Below, piece by piece: positions 11,067 to 20,501 of a stretch of DNA of 25,792 nucleotides. Every line of letters starts with the position of its first letter. Position 1 is the first letter of the stretch. The notes under the pieces are model-generated. The model saw nothing but the letters and a program-made list of their open reading frames with translations, was not told the DNA's origin and did no database searches. The translations under genes were made by a program, and so were the position numbers. Source of the DNA: Deinococcus sp. (GTDB lineage Bacteria > Deinococcota > Deinococci > Deinococcales > Deinococcaceae); contig NZ_JANYGJ010000252.1 in assembly GCF_025362455.1 (NCBI RefSeq), forward strand, positions 1-25,792. Reading direction: 5' to 3'.

Positions 11067-11711
11067 TCAGCGTCCGTAGGTGGCGACGATGCTCGTCTTG
11101 GCCAGCGTGGCGCCGTTGAAGTTGAAGCCCACATACGCCGCCGAGGCTCCGGCGGGCAGCTCGATGGTCTTGCTTAAGGCGTAGAGCGTGAACACGTAGT
11201 GGTGTGGGCTATCGCCGACGGGTGGGCAGGCGCCGGTGTAACCGAGCGCGCCGCCGTCGTTGTTGACCTGGGCCGCTCCGGCAGGCAGCGCGAAGGTGCC
11301 TGAACCCGCGCCCTTGCCTAGCGTGGACGCGCTGGCCGGGATGTTGTAGACGGTCCAGTGCCAGAAGCCGCTGCCGGTGGGGGCGTCGGGATCGTAGGCG
11401 GTCAGGGCGTAGCTGACGGTGCCCGCCGGGGCGCCGCTCCAGCTCAGGGCCGGGGAGAGGTTGCCGCCGGTGCAGCCGTTGCCGCTGCCGACCTGCTCCA
11501 GTGCCAGCGTGCCGCCGTTGGTGAACTGGGCGCTGCTCAGGCTCAGGCCGTTCGCCATGACGCCGCGTGCCGGTTGAGCGGCGCCGAGGCGGTCCGCCGT
11601 TTTGCCCATCATGCCCACGCCCGCAGTGCTCATGGTTGGGGCGCAGCTTGAGAGGAGAAGAGTGCCGAGAAGTGCCGCGCCGCCGAGGGCGTGCTTGATC
11701 CGTGAATTCAT
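11067..11711 (-). CDS. PEBP (YbhB/YbcL, Raf kinase inhibitor-like) lipoprotein
   Basis: A 214-residue phosphatidylethanolamine-binding-protein family member. The signal peptide ends in the lipobox LSSC with Cys23, so it should be a lipid-anchored exported protein. The ligand-site signature YDPDAPTGSGFWHWTVYNIP is clear near residues 107-126, and a second conserved histidine is seen in DSPHHYVFTLYAL. The bacterial family has no settled function. ATG at 11711 is preceded by GGAGG 4 nt upstream, which decides the start over an earlier in-frame codon at 11735. It is a single-gene unit with its own strong terminator. A TTGAAC/GTTCAA inverted repeat (11722-11727, 11740-11745) lies in the upstream region. 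Confidence 0.92.
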   Translation of the reverse strand: MNSRIKHALGGAALLGTLLLSSCAPTMSTAGVGMMGKTADRLGAAQPARGVMANGLSLSSAQFTNGGTLALEQVGSGNGCTGGNLSPALSWSGAPAGTVSYALTAYDPDAPTGSGFWHWTVYNIPASASTLGKGAGSGTFALPAGAAQVNNDGGALGYTGACPPVGDSPHHYVFTLYALSKTIELPAGASAAYVGFNFNGATLAKTSIVATYGR

Positions 11712-11920
11712 GGTGCCTCCGTTGAACTGCTCCAAGAATGTTCAATATAAAACGGTATCGGGTGAGCGGCTGCTTGGCTGTTTCTTGGGACGACTTGGGA
11801 CGAGAGGACGATTATCTCGGACTCGGCTGGTGCTGGGGCGAGCGCCGCCCTATCATCGACGACAGTCATCCACATCATTGACAACAGTATCCACAGTATC
11901 CACACGAGGAGCGAGCGTTC

Positions 11921-14067
<2,147 letters not shown>

Positions 14068-14071
<4 letters not shown>

Positions 14072-14432
14072 GTCAGGCGGGTTTCCAGCTCAGCCAGATC
14101 GTTCACGAACCAGACGGCCTGGCCCCGGTTGGACTCGCTGATGAAGTCTCTCAGCGCCGTGCTGCTCGCCGTGTAGCCTGATAAATCACCCAGAATCACC
14201 AGCCGGACGCGGTAGTTCACGAATTTCTGGGTCAGCTCGCCCAGTTGGCCGCTTCGCGGACCGAAGAAGGTGGGGTCCAGGCGCTGAACAGGCAAGATGA
14301 CCAGCTCGGCCTGCTGCGCCCAGGCGTCTGCGATTAGGCGTCTGCGATCAGGTCGGCGGGGCGCTCCAGTACGTCGCCGGGGTCGATGTTCAGCACACGC
14401 AGAGGGTGCCAGTTGTAGGTGCTTGCCGTCAT
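14068..14432 (-). pseudogene. DUF4180-family gene broken by a 14-bp duplication
   Basis: The C-terminal 75 codons match DUF4180 (LTQKFVNYRVRLVILGDLSGYT then ALRDFISESNRGQAVWFVNDLAEL). The missing N-terminus lies upstream in another frame: ATG at 14432 begins MTASTYNWHPLRVLNI and runs to a TAA created inside a tandem duplication (14322-14335 and 14336-14349, AGGCGTCTGCGAT plus T or C). Removing one 14-bp unit restores one frame of 116 codons, the usual length for the family. A leaderless -10 box (TACCCT) is still present before the start, so the lesion looks recent. The stop overlaps the stop of methylmalonyl-CoA mutase tail to tail. DUF4180 has no established function. A sequencing error is unlikely for a 14-bp duplication but not excluded. 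Confidence 0.85.
14322..14349. repeat. 14-bp tandem duplication causing the frameshift
   Basis: AGGCGTCTGCGATT is followed directly by AGGCGTCTGCGATC; one mismatch at the last base. It shifts the minus-strand frame by two and produces a premature TAA. Confidence 0.95.
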
Positions 14433-14438
14433 GGCGCC

Positions 14439-14444
14439 AGGGTA
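14439..14444 (-). promoter_or_regulatory. -10 box of the DUF4180 gene (leaderless)
   Basis: TACCCT on the minus strand ends 6 nt before the ATG at 14432. Confidence 0.5.
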
Positions 14445-14486
14445 CACCGCCTCATGCGCCGCAACATTTTCACATCTCGGTGAGCA

Positions 14487-14939
14487 ATGCTTTTAAGTAT
14501 GACCCATATTCATCTGTTCTGGAAACGTGCGTCCATCAGTCTGCTCCTCGCGGCCCTGCTGCCGGTGGGTGCCCACGCGCAGGGCGGCGTCGTCAAACGG
14601 CCTGTGGTCACGCCGCCGACGCCCGCCTCCCGCCTGCGGGTCTGTGAGGTTGGCAGCGTGCGCCTGACGGTGGACAGCCGCAACCAGCCACGTTTTTTGC
14701 AGCATGGCCAGGATTTTCCCGACAACCGGCTGCGCGTCATCCAGAGCTATGACCGGATCGGGCACCTGACCGGCATCAGCGTGAACTGGAGCGGTTTCGT
14801 AGGCCCGATTGTGAACGCCCGTGCGGCGCTGAACTCCAAGGGCAAGGTGGTCAGTGAAACCGGCTACCGCAGCCCGGATTTCAAAGACCCGCTCAGCAAA
14901 TACATCCGCGCCTGGCCCAAGGGCGGCTGCCCGGCCTGA
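14487..14939 (+). CDS. Small secreted protein of unknown function
   Basis: A 150-residue protein with a clear Sec signal peptide: positive start, hydrophobic core SISLLLAALLPVG and an AHA cleavage site near residue 31. The mature part begins with a short Pro/Val linker and then about 100 residues with two cysteines, CEVG near residue 53 and GGCPA at the C-terminus, which could form a disulphide. I do not recognise the family. Start is uncertain: ATG 14487 is followed by an in-frame ATG at 14499 that would still give a full signal peptide. It is divergent from the broken DUF4180 gene. Confidence 0.7.
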   Translation: MLLSMTHIHLFWKRASISLLLAALLPVGAHAQGGVVKRPVVTPPTPASRLRVCEVGSVRLTVDSRNQPRFLQHGQDFPDNRLRVIQSYDRIGHLTGISVNWSGFVGPIVNARAALNSKGKVVSETGYRSPDFKDPLSKYIRAWPKGGCPA

Positions 14940-15005
14940 GCGGCGCTACCAGTCCTCTTTAGACACAGGACTGCGTTGATCCCTCTGAACTCCGTCCAGC
15001 ACGTT

Positions 15006-15038
15006 AAAACCGCCGGGGAAGCGTTGCGCCCAGCGGTT
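15006..15038 (-). terminator. Probable terminator of the TPR gene
   Basis: On the minus strand AACCGC (15038-15033) pairs with GCGGTT (15013-15008), followed by TTAA. The stem is short and the T-tract brief, so this is a weaker prediction. Confidence 0.45.
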
Positions 15039-15065
15039 CGTTCATCCTGTTCACCGCTGTCCGGC

Positions 15066-16370
15066 TCACTTCACGCGGTTCAGGCCGTCCTGGGCCAGCT
15101 TGTAGCCGGGGTTGAGCTTCAGGGCGCGGGTGTACGAGTCGATGGCCCGCAGCTTGTCGGGCGCGGCGGTGGCGGCGGAGCGTTCATACGACAGACCCAG
15201 GTAATACAGGTATTCCGGGTTGGTGCTGGCCAGCGCCACGGACTTGGTGAGGTTGTTGCGGGCCTCCTTGAGATTGGCCTGGTCGAGTTCCAACCGGCCC
15301 AGGTAGTAATAGAACTCCGGATAGCGCAGCGGTTCGAGCTTGATGGACGCCTGAAGCTGGGTGCGGGCGTTGGCCCAGTCCTTGCCCAGATACGCCACCA
15401 CGCCGTACTGACCCACCGCATACGGGTTTTTCGGCGAGAGTTTGGCGGCCTGCGCGGCCTCGGCCCTGGCTGCCGAGGGGTTGCCGCTGAGCGCCAGCAA
15501 CTTGGCGTAGTAGGCGCGGTTGAACGGGTCGCTGGGGTTGGCGATGACCGCCAGTTGCAGCGTACCCAGCGCCTCCGTGATGTTGCCGGTGGCGTAGTAC
15601 ATGTCGCCCAGGTTGTACAGAATCACGCCGTTATCGGGGTTGAGCGCATTGGCCTGCTTGAAGGTGGCGATGGCCCTGGCGCTCTGGCCCTGAAGCCGGT
15701 AGATGTAGCCGCGCTCATTGGCGATCTTGGATAAGCTGATATCGAGCTTGTCGCTCTCACCGCCCCGCGCCGCGACCTCGGCACTGTCCAACACCTTCAG
15801 CGCCGCGTCGAGGTTGCCCAGTACGCCGCTGCGCTCGCTGGTGCCCACATACTGCGCCTGGTACGCCTGAGCCAGCGCCAGGTAGCCGCTGACGTTGCGC
15901 GGATCCTGGGTGGTCAGGCGCCCCAGGGTGTCCAGCGACGGGCCGTAGAGCCTCAGCCGCGACTGGGTGCGGCCCAGGCCCAGCAGCGCCTCGGCGTTTT
16001 TGGGGTCGGCCTCGGCGGCGGCCCGGAAGGCCAGGTAGGCGTCGTCGAAGTTGCCCTGGTCGTAATACAGCACGCCCAGCGCCACGTAGCTGCTGGCCGG
16101 TGGCCGGGGTTTGGCCGCAGCGGGCGCAGCGGGCACAGTGGCCGGAACAGGGGTCGCCGGAGCAGGATTGGCCGGAGTTGTAGTCGCCGGAGTTGGATTG
16201 GCCGGGGTCGCGCTCGCCGGAGCAGGGGTAGGCGTGGTCTGGGCCTGGGCCAGTCCGGGGAGCAGGCTCAGCGTCAGCAGCGCGGCGAGCGGAAGCTTCA
16301 GGGCGGCGCGGACGAGCTTGGGCAGCGGAGCCTGGACGGGAAGCTGGGCCTTGGAGGTGCGGTTGGGCAT
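15066..16370 (-). CDS. Periplasmic/exported TPR-repeat protein
   Basis: A 434-residue protein with a signal peptide (basic residues, then LPLAALLTLSLLPGLAQAQ, cleavage near residue 44) and a Pro/Ala/Thr-rich linker (about residues 45-90). At least seven tetratricopeptide units follow, for example YVALGVLYYDQGNFDDAYLA, GVILYNLGDMYYATGNITEA and EFYYYLGRLELDQANLKEA. TPR solenoids mediate protein-protein contacts; the partner is unknown. The linker is coded by three 30-bp DNA repeats. ATG 16370 is preceded 8 nt upstream by TATGAT on the minus strand, which supports a leaderless start. It is divergent from coaE, with 87 bp between start codons. Confidence 0.88.
   Translation of the reverse strand: MPNRTSKAQLPVQAPLPKLVRAALKLPLAALLTLSLLPGLAQAQTTPTPAPASATPANPTPATTTPANPAPATPVPATVPAAPAAAKPRPPASSYVALGVLYYDQGNFDDAYLAFRAAAEADPKNAEALLGLGRTQSRLRLYGPSLDTLGRLTTQDPRNVSGYLALAQAYQAQYVGTSERSGVLGNLDAALKVLDSAEVAARGGESDKLDISLSKIANERGYIYRLQGQSARAIATFKQANALNPDNGVILYNLGDMYYATGNITEALGTLQLAVIANPSDPFNRAYYAKLLALSGNPSAARAEAAQAAKLSPKNPYAVGQYGVVAYLGKDWANARTQLQASIKLEPLRYPEFYYYLGRLELDQANLKEARNNLTKSVALASTNPEYLYYLGLSYERSAATAAPDKLRAIDSYTRALKLNPGYKLAQDGLNRVK
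16141..16230. repeat. Three degenerate 30-bp repeats coding the Pro/Ala/Thr linker
   Basis: Units begin at 16141, 16171 and 16201, each opening with GCCGG and containing a central TCGCCGGAG. The period keeps frame, so copy number can change linker length without breaking the TPR protein. Confidence 0.85.
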
Positions 16371-16378
16371 CGCGTTTC

Positions 16379-16384
16379 ATCATA
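16379..16384 (-). promoter_or_regulatory. -10 box of the TPR gene (leaderless)
   Basis: TATGAT on the minus strand ends 8 nt before the ATG at 16370; no ribosome-binding site between. Confidence 0.6.
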
Positions 16385-16445
16385 CGGGCTTTTACCCGGC
16401 GCGGCGTGAACTGGAGCTGAATGTGAGGCTGGCTCAGTCAGGTCA

Positions 16446-16451
16446 TACACT
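16446..16451 (+). promoter_or_regulatory. -10 box of coaE (leaderless)
   Basis: TACACT ends 6 nt before the ATG at 16458. It is the same hexamer as at the AlaX and GNAT genes. Confidence 0.6.
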
Positions 16452-16457
16452 GCGGCC

Positions 16458-17063
16458 ATGAGACTGCCTGCGCCGCTTCGCCTGGGCCTGACCGGTTCGA
16501 TCGGCGCCGGAAAAAGTACCGTGGCCCGGTTGCTGCGTGGGCGCGGATTTACGGTGCTCGACGCCGACGAGCAGGCCCGCGCCGTGACTGCTGATCCGGA
16601 AACGCTGGCGATCATCGAGGCCGGGTTTCCCGGCGTGGTGGTCGGCGGCGTGCTGGACCGCTCGGCCCTCTCGGCGCGGGTCTTTGGACAGCCGGAGGCG
16701 CTGGCCCGACTCAACGTCGTCGTGCATCCCCGCGTGCGTGCCCGCATGGCCGAGCTGGAAGCCGCAGCCGTTCGTTCGGGCGCCCGCACCGTCGTGCAGG
16801 ACGTGCCGCTGCTGTTCGAGGGCGGACTCCAGACTCTATTCGGCGCCGTGATCCTGGTCGACGCGCCGCTGGAATTGCGCCTGGAGCGCATTCAGAATCG
16901 GGGCGGCCTGACTCGCGCCGCCGCCCTGGCCCGCGACGCTGCCCAGATGCCCGCCGAGCACAAACGCAAGCTGGCCGACGTGGTGCTCGGCAACGTGGAA
17001 GACGAGGCGGCGCTGGAACGCCAACTCGATGCGCTGCTGGCCGAACGTGGCTGGACTGGGTAG
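16458..17063 (+). CDS. coaE: Dephospho-CoA kinase
   Basis: The last step of coenzyme A synthesis: ATP-dependent phosphorylation of the 3'-OH of dephospho-CoA in the cytoplasm. The 201 residues match the family length. The P-loop GSIGAGKST is at residues 13-21, followed by FTVLDADEQAR with the conserved Asp-Ala-Asp, the HPRVRARM segment near residues 91-98, VVQDVPLLFEGG (about 111-122), and RIQNRGGLTRAAALARDAAQMP, the lid region. The start is fixed by the leaderless -10 box. It is a single gene, divergent from the TPR gene. Confidence 0.95.
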   Translation: MRLPAPLRLGLTGSIGAGKSTVARLLRGRGFTVLDADEQARAVTADPETLAIIEAGFPGVVVGGVLDRSALSARVFGQPEALARLNVVVHPRVRARMAELEAAAVRSGARTVVQDVPLLFEGGLQTLFGAVILVDAPLELRLERIQNRGGLTRAAALARDAAQMPAEHKRKLADVVLGNVEDEAALERQLDALLAERGWTG

Positions 17064-17161
17064 GCTGGGTTTGGGCAGTTGGGACTGAATGGTCCAGAGG
17101 CTCTATTTCAGTGTTTCCCGTCCAGCCCGTAAATCTACAGCTCGCGTCGTTTGAGGGCTGA

Positions 17162-17304
17162 TACGGAATTAAAAAGACTTCCGAACATGTGTCTTTAAGG
17201 CCGCACGGTCCCCCCTCACCCTTCCGCCGCGTTGCGGCTCCCTCCCTCTCCCGCAGGGGGCGAGGGGTCAACGGCGAGTGGCCTGGACTCATTTTAATCT
17301 CGTA
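17162..17304. mobile_element. MITE copy B (143 bp, TIRs, TGA target duplication)
   Basis: The left end TACGGAATTAAAAAG is identical to copy A; the reverse complement of the right end is TACGAGATTAAAATG. TGA flanks both sides (17159-17161 and 17305-17307). The central part from CTCACCCTTCCGCCGCGTTG to the CAGGGGGCGAGG end is almost the same as in copy A, while about 40 bp just inside the left end differ. It is noncoding and same family as copy A. Confidence 0.82.
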
Positions 17305-17325
17305 TGACAGGTCTGCCGAGTCTGG

Positions 17326-17409
17326 AAAGCTGTTGAGGTTGATAAAGCTGTTACGGTTGATAAAGCTGTTGAGGTCGATACGGTTGAGGTCGATACGGTT
17401 GAGCTTGAT
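17326..17409. repeat. Minisatellite of 18-bp and 15-bp units
   Basis: Three 18-bp units (17326-17343, 17344-17361, 17362-17379; consensus AAAGCTGTTGAGGTTGAT) are followed by two 15-bp units (17380-17394, 17395-17409; ACGGTTGAGGTCGAT). All units share GGT(T/C)GAT-like ends. Both periods are multiples of three, although no supported gene covers the array; it lies just downstream of the YkgJ-type gene. Confidence 0.92.
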
Positions 17410-17437
17410 ACGGCTCGGCGAACCAGAGCTGCTCAAG

Positions 17438-17836
17438 TTACCGAAATCTGTCCTGTTGATCGCCCCTACAGACCTCGCCCGAAGACGCAATCCCTGAACG
17501 GGGTCGCTCGTCAATTTCCAGCCCATCGGTGTCCACCATCTCCAGCCCGTAGATCTCCAGAAACCGCGCCACCCGCGTTTCGAGGCTCACTCCTGGGGCG
17601 ACCTCGCCGCATACCCAGTCGGGCGTGTAGGCGCGGCAGACTTCGGGCCGGGCGCTGTAAATCTGGCACAGACAGCCTGTGCCCAGATGCAGGCAGGGCA
17701 TGCCCAGCGGCTTGTTCAGCGCCGCGATGTCGGGCGCCGCGCAACAGGCGCCGCAGCCGGAGCAGTCGCGCTGCCAGGTGCTGCGCGGGGCGTAGTCGGG
17801 CGGTGGGGCGAACAGGTCGGGCGTCTGGTCAAGCAT
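17438..17836 (-). CDS. YkgJ-family cysteine-cluster protein
   Basis: A 132-residue protein of the YkgJ/CxxCxxCC family (PF03692), thought to chelate zinc or iron. The cluster begins with CSGCGACC (residues about 25-32) and continues with CLHLGTGCLC and PEVCRAY, giving the usual eight-cysteine pattern. Biological role is not established. The ATG overlaps the stop of the LtrA gene by 8 bp, so it is the last gene of the nuclease-LtrA-YkgJ operon. The C-terminal 20 residues after ERPRSG do not look conserved. Confidence 0.85.
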   Translation of the reverse strand: MLDQTPDLFAPPPDYAPRSTWQRDCSGCGACCAAPDIAALNKPLGMPCLHLGTGCLCQIYSARPEVCRAYTPDWVCGEVAPGVSLETRVARFLEIYGLEMVDTDGLEIDERPRSGIASSGEVCRGDQQDRFR

Positions 17837-18926
17837 GGGCAGCCCGGCCTTCCAGCAGCAGCAGCAGGGTGAGCAGCCCCAGCAGCGCGGCGAGTTGAAG
17901 GGGGCCGCCTGCGCTCAGGCCCAGCGGCGCACTCAGCAGCGCCAGACCCGCGAACAGGGCGTAGCGCCGGGCGTTTCCCAGCGTCATGACCCGCTGAAAC
18001 AGCACGTCGCCCAGCAGGTAGAGGCTCACGCCTGCGGCCAGGCTCCAGGCCGTCAGCGGATCGGCGGCGGCCAGGCGTCCGGTAACCAGTTTGACGCCCG
18101 CCGCCAGCAAGACGATGCCCGCAATCATCAGGACGTGGCTGAAGCCGAAGCCTTGCAGGGCCAGCCGGGGTTGCTCGGCGGCGGGCGCGGCGGCCAGCCT
18201 GGCGGCGCCTGCCTCGGCGAGGCGGTCAAAGTAGCTCCACCACAGGGCGGCGCTGAGCGCCAGGCCCAACAGGGCGCCCAGCACCAGCGCCGGTGTGATC
18301 GCGGCGCTCCCGATCCCGACGCCAATCGCCACGATGCTCTCGCCCAGCGCGATCAGCAAAATCAAACCGTGGCGCTCGGCGAAATGGTCCGGGCGCAGCC
18401 GAAACCCGCTTTCACGCCTCTTCACACCGCTGAGCAGCAGCACCGCCACCGCGCCCAGCCACAGCCACGGCCTGAAGTTGCCTGGCGTGAGTCCGGCGGC
18501 CAGCAGCAACAGCGCTGCCGTGAGGTTGTAGCTGAAGATGCCCCCAATGGCCTGGGCGCTGCTGTTGTTCGCCCGCCGAAACAGCCCGGCGTGAATCAGC
18601 GTCACCAGCAAGTAGCCCAGCGCGAACGGCAGCCCACCCGCCCCGAAGGCGCTGGGAATGCTCAGCGCCATCACCAGGAAGCCGCCCATACCGCCGAACA
18701 TCAACAGGCGGTAGCTTGTCCGGTGGGAGCCGACGTTGCTGGTCAGCCAGATGTAGCCGCTGTACATCCACCAGACCATCAGTAGCACCAGTGCGGCGTG
18801 CAGGTACGTCGCCGCGCCGTCTGGATGCACCACCAGATTGCTGAGCTGGGTGATGGTGAAGACGAACACCAGGTCCAGAAACAGCTCCAGCGTACTGACG
18901 GGAGCCCCCGGCGCAATGGCGTTCAT
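17829..18926 (-). CDS. Low temperature requirement protein A (LtrA) family membrane protein
   Basis: A polytopic inner-membrane protein with about ten hydrophobic segments. The N-terminus has the LtrA signature ELFLDLVFVFTITQLS, and the middle has RPDHFAERHGLILLIALGESIVAIGVGI, also typical of PF06772. The name comes from a Listeria gene needed for growth in the cold; the molecular activity is unknown. Start is ambiguous: ATG 18926, ATG 18947 and TTG 18971 are in frame, and the first two each end one of two 21-bp repeats. No ribosome-binding site is visible; coupling to the nuclease stop (18958-18960) is likely. The stop overlaps the YkgJ-type start. Confidence 0.88.
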   Translation of the reverse strand: MNAIAPGAPVSTLELFLDLVFVFTITQLSNLVVHPDGAATYLHAALVLLMVWWMYSGYIWLTSNVGSHRTSYRLLMFGGMGGFLVMALSIPSAFGAGGLPFALGYLLVTLIHAGLFRRANNSSAQAIGGIFSYNLTAALLLLAAGLTPGNFRPWLWLGAVAVLLLSGVKRRESGFRLRPDHFAERHGLILLIALGESIVAIGVGIGSAAITPALVLGALLGLALSAALWWSYFDRLAEAGAARLAAAPAAEQPRLALQGFGFSHVLMIAGIVLLAAGVKLVTGRLAAADPLTAWSLAAGVSLYLLGDVLFQRVMTLGNARRYALFAGLALLSAPLGLSAGGPLQLAALLGLLTLLLLLEGRAAHA

Positions 18927-18965
18927 ACGGGCGTGTTCACTTGCCATACGGACGTGCTCACTTGC
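18924..18965. repeat. 21-bp tandem duplication at the LtrA start
   Basis: 18924-18944 and 18945-18965 differ at two positions. On the minus strand each reads GCAAGTGA.CACG.CCGTATG. The upstream copy contains the nuclease stop codon; the downstream copy carries a same-position TGA out of frame with it. Each offers an ATG for LtrA. Confidence 0.92.
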
Positions 18966-19806
18966 TGGCAAAGACGTTGTTGCAAAACTCGTCCGTGTCG
19001 CCGGTGCTCACGCCGCCCGCCGGGAAAAAGCTCAGGCCGGTGAGGCGCTGCACCTCGTCTACCGAGGTTTCGTTGCTGCGGATCGTGCGGCGGTTCTGGG
19101 GCAGCCTCCGCTTGGACGCCTCCTGATTCGGCACCACGAAGGCGCGTGACCTGCCGCCCGACACCATGATTTTGTAGATGGCGCTGGGCACCGCCACGTC
19201 GCCTGAACCGACGGTCGTGGTGTCGCCTTCAAACACCGGCCCGGTCAGCACGTACAGCGTGCCGAGCTGCTTGGCGCAGTCGCGGGTGGCGCGTTCGAGC
19301 CGTGACCACAGGCCACTGTTCATGGCGCTGTTTTGCGGCACGACGTTGGAAAAATAAAACGACTGGTTCATGGCCGCCTCGGTGCCGGAAAAGTCGCCCG
19401 CCGGAGCCATGTGCCCGCGTGCGTAGCCGGACCTGGTGTAGTCGTTCATGGTGGCGCTCTGCGAGGCGCCGGGGTCGGGCCGGAACTGATTGCCTTCACG
19501 CCTGACCGAGCCGTCGAATTCGCCGGGTTGCAGCTTCTCGGCGACCACCAGCGGCACCTTCCTCGCCGGATCGTAGACGCTGATGTATTCGTCGTGGCAC
19601 AGCAGTTCGGTGCTGGTACTGGTCGTCGGCTGACCGGCCACGAATTCGTCGCGGCAGGGGTCGCTGCTGGCGTCGCCGCCAGTGCCGCTGTCAGCCGTGC
19701 CCGCCTTTTTGGGGCAGCCGACCAGCACGGCGCTGAGGGTCAGCAGGGCCAGCGCAGCCCGGATTCGGCGGGTGTTGGAGCGCTGCGAGCGGGTCGGCGT
19801 GGTCAT
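18958..19806 (-). CDS. DNA/RNA non-specific endonuclease, lipoprotein form
   Basis: A 282-residue exported nuclease of the NUC1/Serratia (beta-beta-alpha-metal) family, degrading DNA and RNA outside the cytoplasm. The signal peptide ends in the lipobox LVGC (Cys31), predicting lipid anchoring, followed by a Gly/Ser/Asp linker. The catalytic motif is YARGHMAPAGDF with general-base His132; family members usually have DRGH, so the Asp is replaced by Ala. The metal-binding helix region FYFSNVVPQNSAMNSGLW follows, with the expected asparagines. It is the first gene of an operon with LtrA and YkgJ-type genes and has a leaderless -10 box (TAGATT). Confidence 0.9.
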   Translation of the reverse strand: MTTPTRSQRSNTRRIRAALALLTLSAVLVGCPKKAGTADSGTGGDASSDPCRDEFVAGQPTTSTSTELLCHDEYISVYDPARKVPLVVAEKLQPGEFDGSVRREGNQFRPDPGASQSATMNDYTRSGYARGHMAPAGDFSGTEAAMNQSFYFSNVVPQNSAMNSGLWSRLERATRDCAKQLGTLYVLTGPVFEGDTTTVGSGDVAVPSAIYKIMVSGGRSRAFVVPNQEASKRRLPQNRRTIRSNETSVDEVQRLTGLSFFPAGGVSTGDTDEFCNNVFASK

Positions 19807-19814
19807 CGCCGTTC

Positions 19815-19820
19815 AATCTA
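19815..19820 (-). promoter_or_regulatory. -10 box of the nuclease operon (leaderless)
   Basis: TAGATT on the minus strand ends 8 nt before the ATG at 19806. Confidence 0.55.
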
Positions 19821-19918
19821 GCGAAAATCGGGTGGGGGGTTCGTGGCTCTCTGGTCAGTGTCCGGTGCTCAATACGGTCGGCCCCGCCCAGACTTGACCG
19901 TCGCGGCGCTGCGGCATT

Positions 19919-20377
19919 TCAGGGCTCCAGCACCAGCTCGAAGCACAGGCTGGCGTCCAGGCCCGCGTAGTAGCCGAAGTTGGGAATCTGCGCGAAGCCC
20001 GCGCCGGTGTAGAGCCCGACCGCCTCCGCTTGCCGGTTCCCGGTTTCGAGCACCACTCGCCTGACGCCGTGCTCCCGCGCCCAGGCGATCAGGGCGGCCA
20101 GAATCAGTTTGCCCAGCCCGCGCCCCCGCGCCTGTGGCGCCACGTACATCCGTTTGATCTCGGCGCTGCCGCTTTCGTCAGTCCACGGTTTGAGACCGCC
20201 GATAGCGACCAGTGCTCCGCCGTCTTCAAAGCCCAGCAGCACGCCACCGCGCAGCGCCTCTGGACCGAAGGGTTCAGTAGAGGCTTCGTCGTCGTAGAGG
20301 GCAATCAGCTCCCGGCGCTGGGCGTCCATCAGCGTCAGGGCACGCGGGTCGGTGGGGTTAAGCGTGAGCAGCGGCAT
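19919..20377 (-). CDS. GNAT-family N-acetyltransferase
   Basis: A 152-residue acetyl-CoA-dependent acetyltransferase. Motif A, with the acetyl-CoA pyrophosphate loop, is RMYVAPQARGRGLGKLIL near residues 85-102, preceded by the strand SAEIK and followed by VLETGNRQAEAVGLYTGAGF (motif B-like). The substrate is unknown; small GNATs act on amino acids, peptides, antibiotics or protein N-termini. A longer frame runs to 20635, but ATG 20377 is chosen: TACACT lies 7 nt upstream and similarity begins here. It is a single gene, divergent from a small lipoprotein gene. Confidence 0.9.
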   Translation of the reverse strand: MPLLTLNPTDPRALTLMDAQRRELIALYDDEASTEPFGPEALRGGVLLGFEDGGALVAIGGLKPWTDESGSAEIKRMYVAPQARGRGLGKLILAALIAWAREHGVRRVVLETGNRQAEAVGLYTGAGFAQIPNFGYYAGLDASLCFELVLEP

Positions 20378-20384
20378 GGCGCTC

Positions 20385-20390
20385 AGTGTA
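20385..20390 (-). promoter_or_regulatory. -10 box of the GNAT gene (leaderless)
   Basis: TACACT on the minus strand ends 7 nt before the ATG at 20377. Confidence 0.6.
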
Positions 20391-20488
20391 AATGGGCAAA
20401 AGGGTACAGCGCAGGCTGGCCGCCGCGCACCCGAAAGCGTCTTTACCCCGTGCTCACGCTTCCGAACTTCCTCCTCACCAAGACCCCG

Positions 20489-20494
20489 TATGCT
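20489..20494 (+). promoter_or_regulatory. -10 box of the small lipoprotein gene (leaderless)
   Basis: TATGCT ends 7 nt before the ATG at 20502 and fixes the start, which also begins the signal peptide. Confidence 0.6.
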
Positions 20495-20501
20495 GGGCGG
20501 C

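Larger units (their letters stand above)
17064..17437. other. Gene-free gap holding MITE copy B and a minisatellite
   Basis: About 370 bp between the convergent coaE and YkgJ-type genes. It contains the second MITE (17162-17304) and an array of 18- and 15-bp repeats (17326-17409). I see no gene in the remainder. No clear terminator is visible for either gene. Confidence 0.7.

Noticed and set aside
14941..14985. Inverted repeat AGTCCT/AGGACT after the small secreted protein gene as a terminator
   Set aside because: The stem is only 6 bp and no T-tract follows.
16711..17526. Minus-strand frame running through the minisatellite, MITE B and coaE
   Set aside because: It crosses three unrelated elements and has no conserved domain; the Asn/Leu/Ile repeat peptides are a by-product of the minisatellite.
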